Source: Bradyrhizobium sp. ISRA430 (lineage in GTDB: Bacteria > Pseudomonadota > Alphaproteobacteria > Rhizobiales > Xanthobacteraceae). From it: DNA of 64,000 nucleotides. Location of the stretch: the NCBI RefSeq assembly GCF_029909975.1, contig NZ_CP094516.1, positions 8,038,501-8,102,500 of the forward strand. The letters are read 5' to 3'. The notes below the pieces were generated by a model, which saw only the letters and a list, made by a program, of their open reading frames with translations, was not told the DNA's origin and did no database searches. Made by a program: the position numbers and the translations under genes. Below are positions 57,762-64,000 of the stretch, one piece after another; positions within the stretch are counted from its first letter, which is position 1; every line of letters begins with the position of its first letter.

Positions 57762-59126
57762 ATGTGGCAAAATCTTTCCTTGCGCGGGCGCATCAACCTC
57801 CTGCTGGCGCTCCTGCTAGCGCTGGGGCTCGCCGTCAACATCGCCCGCCAGGTTGCGGAGGCGGGACCGCGCGTCCAGGCCGAGGACCAGAGCGTGATCC
57901 GGCTCGCGCGCGAGTTCATCGAGATGATCGTTGCCGATCTCAACGAAGCTCCCGATCCCGGCGCCAAGCTGAACCAGATCGCCCGCGACCTCAACCGCCT
58001 GCGGCATGTCAGCATCGCGCTTCGCGACGCCGACGGAAAACAGCTCACCCCGCCGCGGCTTGATGCCGACGACGACGCGCAAGGGCCGCCGGCCTGGTTC
58101 ATCAGCCTGGTCCATCCCGAGCAGACCGCGGTCAGCGTGCCCGTCTCGATCCATGGCAAGGAGGGCTCGCTCGTGATCACTGCGCATCCCAATGACGAGA
58201 TCGCCGAGATCTGGGATGCCATCGTCACGCAGCTCGAAGTCGGTTCGGTGATCGCGCTCGCGCTGTTTCTGGTGACCATGACCGTGGTCGGCCGGGCGCT
58301 CGAGCCGCTCCAGTCGCTGGCCCAAGCGATGGCCGAGCTCGAGGGTGGGCGCTACGGCGCGCGCGTCAAGCCGGGAGGCGCGCCCGAGCTCGCCGCGATC
58401 TGCGCCAAGCTCAATCATCTCGCGGCCACCCTGGGAGAGGCCGTCGAGGACAAGCGGCAGCTCGCCGAACGCGCGGTCTCGCTTCAGGACCTGGAACGCA
58501 AGGAGATCGCGCGCGAGCTGCATGACGAGTTCGGGCCTTATCTGTTCTCGCTGCGTGCCCATGCCAGCGCGCTGGCAAAATTGTCGGACGGACGCGCACC
58601 GAACGTGGAGGCTGTGCGCAGGCATGGCAGCGCCATGCTGGAGCAGATCAACGCGCTGCAGCAGTTCAATCGCCGTGTGCTGGAGCGCTTGAGGCCCGTC
58701 GGCCTCGCCGAGCTCGGCCTGCGCCAGGCGCTCGAATCGCTGTCGCGGTTGTGGCGGGAGTCGCATCCCGACGTCGCGATCAAGACCACGATCTCGCCGG
58801 CGCTTGGGGCCACCGGCGAGACCGCCGACCTCACCATCTACCGCATCGTGCAGGAGGCGCTTACCAATGTCTTTCGCCACGCCGGCGCGACCTCGGTCAA
58901 CGTCGTCATCGAGCCGGTGGAACAGTCCGATGGTGTGCGCGACGGCCGCGGCTGCGCCCGGGTGCGGGTCAGCGACAACGGCCGCGGCATGGAGCCAGGG
59001 CAGAAGCTCGGTTTCGGTCTCGTCGGAATGCGCGAGCGGATTCTGGCACTGGGCGGCACTCTCAACATCGCGTCCGGGGAGGGGGGTGTCACCGTGGAGG
59101 CGCTGGTTCCGACGGCGGCAGCCTGA
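57762..59126 (+). CDS. sensor histidine kinase (HisKA_3 type), partner of the NarL-type regulator
   Basis: A 454-residue membrane kinase: TM1 about 9-27, a periplasmic sensor of some 130 residues, TM2 about 158-177, a HAMP region, then H254 in E-R-K-E-I-A-R-E-L-H-D-E-F-G and GHKL ATP-binding motifs (E-A-L-T-N-V-F-R-H-A, S-D-N-G-R-G-M, G-F-G-L-V-G-M). The periplasmic loop could sense alcohol, formaldehyde or metal status. Likely controls fghA, the TonB receptor and perhaps xoxF. Confidence 0.9.
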   Translation: MWQNLSLRGRINLLLALLLALGLAVNIARQVAEAGPRVQAEDQSVIRLAREFIEMIVADLNEAPDPGAKLNQIARDLNRLRHVSIALRDADGKQLTPPRLDADDDAQGPPAWFISLVHPEQTAVSVPVSIHGKEGSLVITAHPNDEIAEIWDAIVTQLEVGSVIALALFLVTMTVVGRALEPLQSLAQAMAELEGGRYGARVKPGGAPELAAICAKLNHLAATLGEAVEDKRQLAERAVSLQDLERKEIARELHDEFGPYLFSLRAHASALAKLSDGRAPNVEAVRRHGSAMLEQINALQQFNRRVLERLRPVGLAELGLRQALESLSRLWRESHPDVAIKTTISPALGATGETADLTIYRIVQEALTNVFRHAGATSVNVVIEPVEQSDGVRDGRGCARVRVSDNGRGMEPGQKLGFGLVGMRERILALGGTLNIASGEGGVTVEALVPTAAA

Positions 59127-59140
59127 TCGCGCCGGGCGCA

Positions 59141-59170
59141 ATCGGGAAAAATTCCCGATATCGTCGGGAA
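59141..59170. promoter_or_regulatory. overlapping palindromes upstream of the TonB receptor
   Basis: ATCGGGAA-AAA-TTCCCGAT (59141-59159) overlaps TTCCCGA-TATCG-TCGGGAA (59152-59170), giving three ordered TCGGGAA half-sites 15 bases after the kinase stop and 114 before the receptor start. A candidate site for the adjacent response regulator or a metal-responsive factor. Confidence 0.55.
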
Positions 59171-59283
59171 GATGGGCGCGGAAATCGCCCGACCTTTTGT
59201 GGCTGGCGCGATCGCGACCGCCGACTACACTCGTTTCGACCAAAAGGTGCGGGTGGAACGGCAGGGATGGGCAAGCGTAGGGG

Positions 59284-61722
59284 ATGGGCAAGCGTGCTTT
59301 GTTGATTGCCTCGGTGTCGACGGGGCTGGTCGCTGGGATCTTCTTCGGGACCGACGCGGGGGCCGCGCAGGACGAAGAAACCAACGTCCAGAATCTGCCG
59401 GCAGTCGAGGTGGTGGCGCCGGAGCCGGCCCCGAGGCGCCGTGTGAGGCGTGCCCCAGCGCGCGTCGCGGGCACTGCGAAGCCCAAGACCAAGCTTTACG
59501 TCTATCCGACCTCGCCGGGCTCCTCCGGCAGCATCGACGTCGACAAGATTCCCGCCAGTGTCAATGCGGTCGATGCAAACCAGATCAGGCGCGCCCGTTC
59601 GCCGGATATCGCCGTTGCCCTGCAGCAGTACGTGCCTGGTCTCAGCATCAACGAGGTGACCGGCAATCCATTCCAGCCCGATGTGCAGTTTCGCGGCTTC
59701 GTCGCTTCACCTCTGGCCGGCACGCCGCAGGGCCTTGCCGTCTACCAGAACGGCGTGCGCATCAACGAGGCCTTTTCCGACACTGTCAATTGGGATCTGA
59801 TCCCAACTGCTGCGATCCGATCGGCGCTGGTCGTGACCAACAATCCCGCGTTCGGCCTCAATGCGCTCGGTGGCGCCATCGATCTGCAGATGAAGAACGG
59901 CTTCAACTATCAAGGTGCCGAGATCGACGTCATGGGCGGCTCATTCGGCCGCATCCAGGGCTCTGCACAATGGGGCAAGCAGGTCGACAATAACTGGGCG
60001 GTCTACGGAGCGCTCGAAGGCATTCACGACAATGGCTTCCGCAATTTCTCGTCGTCGGACGTCCGGCGCTTCTATGGCGACGTCGGGTATCGCTTTGAAG
60101 GCAACGAATTCCACCTCAACATGGGCCTCGCCAACAATTCCCTGGCGGGACCCAGCACCGTTCCGGCCGAATTGCTCCAGCAATATTGGGGTGCGACCTA
60201 TACGACGCCGCAAACCACGTCCAATAAGGTCGGCTATCTCAACCTGACCGGCAAGGTGGAGGCGACGCCGACGTGGACCTTTGAGGGCACGGCGCATCTG
60301 CGGGGCTTCAGACAGAACACCAGGGACGGAAATCCGACCGACGCCCAGCCTTGTGCCGATCCGACGCTCCTGTGCTTTGGCAATGATACGGTCCCCGCTT
60401 TTGGCCTGAATGGCGCTCAGCTCGTCAATCCCTTTGCGCCGGATGCCGTACTCGGCGAGCTCGATCGCACCAGCACGAGATCGACCACGTTCGGCGTATC
60501 CGGGCAGGCGACCAACAGCGATCAGTTGTTCGGTCACGAGAACCGCTTCGTGGTCGGCGCAAGCTATGATGTCAGCAGCACTCGCTTCAACGGTAGCGCC
60601 GAATTGGCAACCATCGGCACGAACTATGTCGTCACGGGCAGCGGCCTATTCCTGGGCCAGTCCGGCGAACCGACATCGATTGGCCCCGTGTCGCTTCGCA
60701 CCGTCAACCAATATCAGGGGCTCTATGCGCTCGACACGTTCAACGTGGACGATCGCTTTGCGGTGACGGCAGGCGGGCGGTTCAATGCGGCCCGTGTCAC
60801 GCTGATGGACCAGCTCGGCACCGCGCTCAACGGCGATCATACCTATGATCGATTCAATCCGGTCATCGGCGGCACCTACAAGATCACGTCTGAAGTGACC
60901 GCTTATGCGGGCTATTCCGAAGCCAATCGTGTTCCGACGCCGCTCGAACTCGGCTGCGCCGATCCGACGAGGCCCTGCATCATCGGGCAATTCCTGATCG
61001 CCGATCCGCCACTGCAGCAGGTCGTCTCCAAGACCGTGGAAGCGGGCTTCCGCGGCACCAAGGAATTGAACATCGGCTCGCTCGGCTGGAAGATCGGCGC
61101 CTACCGCGCCACGAACTACAACGACATCCACGCGACCCCAATTCCGGGGTTGACGGGATTCGGCTTCTTCCAGAACGTCGGCCGGACACGCAGGCAGGGT
61201 ATCGAAGCCGAGGTGAGCCTGAAGTCCAATGCGCTTCAGTTCCAGGCGAGCTACGCGTTCCTGGATGCGCGCTTCCTCGATGCGCTGCAGCTTGGCTCGG
61301 AGAGCCCGTTCGCCGACGCCGACGGCAACATCCAGGTCTTGCCGGGCAATCAGATTCCGCGCCTGCCGCGCCACCTCGTCAAGGCCAGTGTCGAATATGC
61401 CGTGACCGACGATTGGAAAGTCGGGGGTGACGCGCTCTTTGTCTCGAGCCAATATTTCGTCGGCGACGAGTCCAATCAGTTTCCGAAGCTGCCGTCCTAC
61501 ACCGTGTTCAATCTCCACACCTCCTATCAGATCACCAAGAACCTGCAGATCTACGGTCGCATCAACAACGTTTTCGACAACCGCTACTCGACCCTCGGCA
61601 CCTTCTTCGACAGGGAAGCCCTGCCTAATTTCGCCAATGGCGGCGCGGAATTCACCGACCCGCGCTCGCTGAGCCCGGCCCGGCCGCGCGCGTTCTATGC
61701 GGGGATGCGCGTGACGTTCTAG
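59284..61722 (+). CDS. TonB-dependent outer-membrane receptor
   Basis: An 812-residue receptor: signal peptide (to about A28), a linker with Arg/Pro-rich stretch, a plug domain (I-P-A-S-V-N-A-V-D-A-N-Q-I ... L-Q-Q-Y-V-P-G-L-S-I-N, then N-P-A-F-G-L-N-A-L-G-G-A-I) and a beta-barrel ending in F-Y-A-G-M-R-V-T-F with the terminal aromatic. Two short Cys pairs (about residues 359 and 367, and 559 and 567) lie in extracellular loops. Next to lanthanide-enzyme genes, it is a candidate LutH-like importer. A 17-bp duplication covers its start. Confidence 0.9.
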   Translation: MGKRALLIASVSTGLVAGIFFGTDAGAAQDEETNVQNLPAVEVVAPEPAPRRRVRRAPARVAGTAKPKTKLYVYPTSPGSSGSIDVDKIPASVNAVDANQIRRARSPDIAVALQQYVPGLSINEVTGNPFQPDVQFRGFVASPLAGTPQGLAVYQNGVRINEAFSDTVNWDLIPTAAIRSALVVTNNPAFGLNALGGAIDLQMKNGFNYQGAEIDVMGGSFGRIQGSAQWGKQVDNNWAVYGALEGIHDNGFRNFSSSDVRRFYGDVGYRFEGNEFHLNMGLANNSLAGPSTVPAELLQQYWGATYTTPQTTSNKVGYLNLTGKVEATPTWTFEGTAHLRGFRQNTRDGNPTDAQPCADPTLLCFGNDTVPAFGLNGAQLVNPFAPDAVLGELDRTSTRSTTFGVSGQATNSDQLFGHENRFVVGASYDVSSTRFNGSAELATIGTNYVVTGSGLFLGQSGEPTSIGPVSLRTVNQYQGLYALDTFNVDDRFAVTAGGRFNAARVTLMDQLGTALNGDHTYDRFNPVIGGTYKITSEVTAYAGYSEANRVPTPLELGCADPTRPCIIGQFLIADPPLQQVVSKTVEAGFRGTKELNIGSLGWKIGAYRATNYNDIHATPIPGLTGFGFFQNVGRTRRQGIEAEVSLKSNALQFQASYAFLDARFLDALQLGSESPFADADGNIQVLPGNQIPRLPRHLVKASVEYAVTDDWKVGGDALFVSSQYFVGDESNQFPKLPSYTVFNLHTSYQITKNLQIYGRINNVFDNRYSTLGTFFDREALPNFANGGAEFTDPRSLSPARPRAFYAGMRVTF

Positions 61723-61804
61723 GCTCGCCGTCGATTTCATGCGAAGCGGCGGGACGGACATTAGGACCATTTCGTAGAGGTCTCCGCGGAATTGCCAAAT
61801 AGTC

Positions 61805-63061
61805 ATGCTGCGCTTGGAGGCGAGGTATGCCTTGAGGTCCGCAGTGAATTCGTTGGATGAAGTTCCGTTAGCCCCACATGACCTGTGTCTGAACAAAGAC
61901 GTTTCGTGCCAGACCGCCGCGGTGTGCGCCAATCGGCAGGATCCGACCTCTCGATCCAAACCGGCGGTATCGTCGCTTCGACCCGCCTTGTTGTGCCTCG
62001 TGTCGCTGACCATGCTTGCCTTTGGCCATGTGCTCCATGCCCAGGATGGAGCGGCCGCCGACAGGGAATTGGTAGTGGCGACCAAGGCGGCGCCACCGTT
62101 TGCGATCAAGCAATCGGATGGGACGTGGGGCGGTATCAGCATTGCGCTCTGGAAAAGGATCGCTGACCGGGAGCATCTGCGTTTTCGCCTGGTCGAGACC
62201 CAGAGCGTCCCGGACCTCTTGGACGGCGTCGCGAACGGCACTTTCGACGCCGGTGTTGCCGCCGTGACAGTGACTGCCGCGCGTGCACGCAACGTCGATT
62301 TTACTCAACCTTTTTACAACACCGGGCTTGGAATAGCGGTGCCGATCAATGAGAACCCGTGGGTCTCGATCGGGCGGGCGCTGCTTTCCTTCGGCTTCTT
62401 CCAGGCTGTCGGGGTGCTGCTCTGTTTCGCAATGGCGGTCGGCTTTCTCATTTGGATATTCGAGCGGCGGAAGACTGAACACTTCGGCGGCGGCGCCAAA
62501 GGGCTAGGCTCCAGCTTCTGGTGGTCGACGATCGCCATGACCCAGGCCGGAGCCGCCCAGAATGCTCCGGCAACCCTGCCGGGACGGATCGTCGCAATGG
62601 GGTGGATGATCGCTTCCGTCATCGCGATCGCCGTATTCACCGCTGGCATCACGTCCACCCTCACGCGCCGAGGGCTCGAGGGTGCCGTTCACGGCTTCAA
62701 CGACCTGCGCTCGGTGCGTGTCGGCGCCGTCGCGAACTCTCCGACGACTGATTACCTCGGCCGTCAACGGCTTTCCTTTCGGACATTTCCGGACATTCAA
62801 ACTGGCCTCTCCGCGCTCGGAGCCGGCAAGATAGATGCCTTCGTCCATGACAAGCCACTGCTGACCTGGATGGTTCGGAACGACTATTCGGCGTCGGTGC
62901 GTGTCGTCGAGACCAGCTTCAGCAGCGAGAGCTATGCGATCGTGCTGCCGAGAAACAGTGCCCTGCGGCCGAGGCTCGATCTCGCTGTCCTCGACCAAGT
63001 TGAAAGCGATTGGTGGCAACAAACGCTGTTCGAGAGCCTTGGAACTGCTCGATCGCCCTGA
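61805..63061 (+). CDS. ionotropic glutamate receptor-like protein (binding domain split by a channel)
   Basis: Up to 418 residues. A family 3 solute-binding domain is split: lobe 1 at about 87-185 (L-V-V-A-T-K-A-A-P-P-F-A), then a membrane helix (192-219), a re-entrant pore-like segment (236-255, S-S-F-W-W-S-T-I-A-M-T), a second helix (262-287), then lobe 2 (296-410). This is the GluR0 layout of prokaryotic glutamate-gated channels. The K+-type T-V-G-Y-G filter is not present. The first 55 residues look non-native, so the true start may be a downstream TTG near residue 61. It is probably monocistronic. Confidence 0.72.
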   Translation: MLRLEARYALRSAVNSLDEVPLAPHDLCLNKDVSCQTAAVCANRQDPTSRSKPAVSSLRPALLCLVSLTMLAFGHVLHAQDGAAADRELVVATKAAPPFAIKQSDGTWGGISIALWKRIADREHLRFRLVETQSVPDLLDGVANGTFDAGVAAVTVTAARARNVDFTQPFYNTGLGIAVPINENPWVSIGRALLSFGFFQAVGVLLCFAMAVGFLIWIFERRKTEHFGGGAKGLGSSFWWSTIAMTQAGAAQNAPATLPGRIVAMGWMIASVIAIAVFTAGITSTLTRRGLEGAVHGFNDLRSVRVGAVANSPTTDYLGRQRLSFRTFPDIQTGLSALGAGKIDAFVHDKPLLTWMVRNDYSASVRVVETSFSSESYAIVLPRNSALRPRLDLAVLDQVESDWWQQTLFESLGTARSP

Positions 63062-63095
63062 CACAGCGATACCCCTTGGTTGCGGACGCCGTCCG

Positions 63096-63566
63096 CTACC
63101 GTGACGACCTGGCTGTCCGGTTCAAAGCGGCCGTCAGCTTCGTTTCCCAATCGGCTGATCCGGCAATTCGCCCGGCCGATAGTCGGGAAGGCGTCCGGCC
63201 GGAATGATCGACAAGAGCGACAGGCCGGCCATGATCAGCAGGCCGATCTCCAATGCACGCAGGCGCGAGTCCGTGTTGAGCCGCACGGATTCGGCGACTT
63301 GCAACGGCGTTGCCGTGCTCTTCTGGCGGCTCATTGAGCCAGATCAGAGCCTCTCGCGGTTCTAGAAACAAGACGCGCTCTTCCGCGGCCGATGGTGGCT
63401 GATCGCTGGAAAGGTAAAGGATGAAGCCCTTGTGATCGTCATGCAGTAGCGCTTCTTTGGCGCGCCTCTCCGCGAGAGACTGGGCATCGATGAACGGAAT
63501 GGTTCGGGAGGAAATGAGCTGCACTTGAGGACTCAGCTTATTCTGAACGAACAGCGTCGCCGCCAT
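63096..63566 (-). CDS. hypothetical protein, possibly with foreign C-terminus
   Basis: About 156 residues from ATG 63566. The first 78 look like a real protein (Q-L-I-S-S-R-T-I-P-F-I-D-A, K-G-F-I-L-Y-L-S-S-D-Q-P-P-S-A-A-E-E-R-V-L-F-L-E); after L-I-W-L-N-E the sequence becomes Arg/Ala/Pro-rich and overlaps the MFS-like fragment in another frame. The likely explanation is a deletion or rearrangement fused to a damaged neighbour. Function unknown. Confidence 0.45.
   Translation of the reverse strand: MAATLFVQNKLSPQVQLISSRTIPFIDAQSLAERRAKEALLHDDHKGFILYLSSDQPPSAAEERVLFLEPREALIWLNEPPEEHGNAVASRRIRAAQHGLAPACIGDRPADHGRPVALVDHSGRTPSRLSAGRIAGSADWETKLTAALNRTARSSR
63134..63334 (-). pseudogene. C-terminal fragment resembling an MFS (DHA2-type) transporter
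   Basis: 66 residues: a polar amphipathic stretch (V-A-E-S-V-R-L-N-T-D-S-R-L-R-A-L-E), one membrane helix (I-G-L-L-I-M-A-G-L-S-L-L-S-I-I) and a tail A-G-R-L-P-D-Y-R-P-G-E-L-P. This looks like the last helix of a 14-TM drug transporter, yet the frame is closed just upstream of the ATG, so the body of the gene is missing. Assignment is by pattern only. Confidence 0.4.
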
Positions 63567-63674
63567 GTTCCATCGACACCCACGAGTCTGACGGTGCGAT
63601 TGTATTCGAACCGAATACGGTTTGCCTTTCGATTGCTTCCCATCATCGGCAATCCGCAATTCAAGAAATCATCC

Positions 63675-63983
63675 TCAGAACAGATGCGCTGCCTCCGTGC
63701 GCGTAACCTCAATAAGCTGATTGATTCTCGCCGACTGAGCCATCAACGTCGTCCTTGTCGTGTCATTCACGACGACCCGCCTAAGGATCATTCGAATGCA
63801 TGTGTTTGCGAGATCAAGAATGAATATGGCCTGACGCAGGTCCTCCGTCGTTTGAATCTCCAGACCTTCAACCTGCGACAACAGAGCAGTGACGTTGCCC
63901 AGAACGTCGGACAGTCTCGGGCGTGAGGAGTTGGGGTCGGTTTTTCGTTGGTCAGGCCGATGAAATTTTAAGACCGTAGACAT
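63675..63983 (-). CDS. small hypothetical protein
   Basis: A 102-residue, probably cytoplasmic helical protein (V-L-G-N-V-T-A-L-L-S-Q-V-E-G-L-E-I, L-R-Q-A-I-F-I-L-D-L-A-N-T-C-I-R-M-I-L-R-R-V). No motif is recognised. Base composition is lower in GC than the island genes. Confidence 0.6.
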   Translation of the reverse strand: MSTVLKFHRPDQRKTDPNSSRPRLSDVLGNVTALLSQVEGLEIQTTEDLRQAIFILDLANTCIRMILRRVVVNDTTRTTLMAQSARINQLIEVTRTEAAHLF

Positions 63984-64000
63984 TGTCGCGATGCTCTCTC

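Overview
The window reads as high-GC alphaproteobacterial chromosome, most likely Bradyrhizobium or a close relative. The reasons are the glpD-glpSTPQUV glycerol operon layout known from rhizobia, dense palindromic intergenic repeats of the kind common in Bradyrhizobium, many orphan periplasmic binding proteins, and a XoxF / glutathione-linked formaldehyde operon. No tRNA, rRNA or CRISPR was seen.

Region 1 (1-8.7 kb) is an alpha/beta hydrolase cut by the left edge, then a tight operon for glycerol uptake and oxidation (glpD, glpS, glpT, glpP, glpQ, glpU, glpV) closed by a clear terminator. Region 2 (8.7-18.5 kb) is general accessory metabolism: a TetR regulator divergent from a binding protein and a Rieske oxygenase, an Old Yellow Enzyme, a DUF1993 protein, a lytic transglycosylase, an orphan ABC binding protein, 3-hydroxybutyryl-CoA dehydrogenase and a truncated haemoglobin.

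Region 3 (18.6-35.3 kb) starts a large quinoprotein/lanthanide island. It holds three PQQ dehydrogenases, all with the extra aspartate (D-x-D) typical of lanthanide-dependent enzymes: one behind a Rieske protein, one XoxF with cytochrome XoxG plus glutathione-dependent formaldehyde dehydrogenase and Gfa, and one with a cytochrome c and a binding protein. It also holds a molybdenum hydroxylase pair, an AraC regulator, a four-EF-hand lanmodulin and an orphan pqqA.

Region 4 (35.5-44.3 kb) has a heavy-metal-type RND efflux pair, small secreted proteins, a pentapeptide-repeat protein and a NitT/TauT-type ABC importer. Region 5 (44.3-55.8 kb) is bounded by two 1127-bp IS5-type elements in opposite orientation with identical transposases. 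Between them lie quinoprotein accessory genes (SoxYZ-like carrier, zinc hydrolase, XoxJ/MxaJ-type binding protein, CxxxCW protein) and a five-gene overlapping ABC operon of the PedA1A2BC/Lut type. Region 6 (56-61.7 kb) adds S-formylglutathione hydrolase, a divergent NarL-type two-component system and a TonB-dependent receptor. The last 2 kb hold an ionotropic-glutamate-receptor-like protein, remnants of a damaged region and a small unknown protein.

As a working model (inference), the TonB receptor and ABC system bring in lanthanide, lanmodulin buffers it in the periplasm, PQQ dehydrogenases oxidise methanol and other alcohols, electrons pass to cytochromes c, and formaldehyde is cleared by Gfa, the class III dehydrogenase and FghA.
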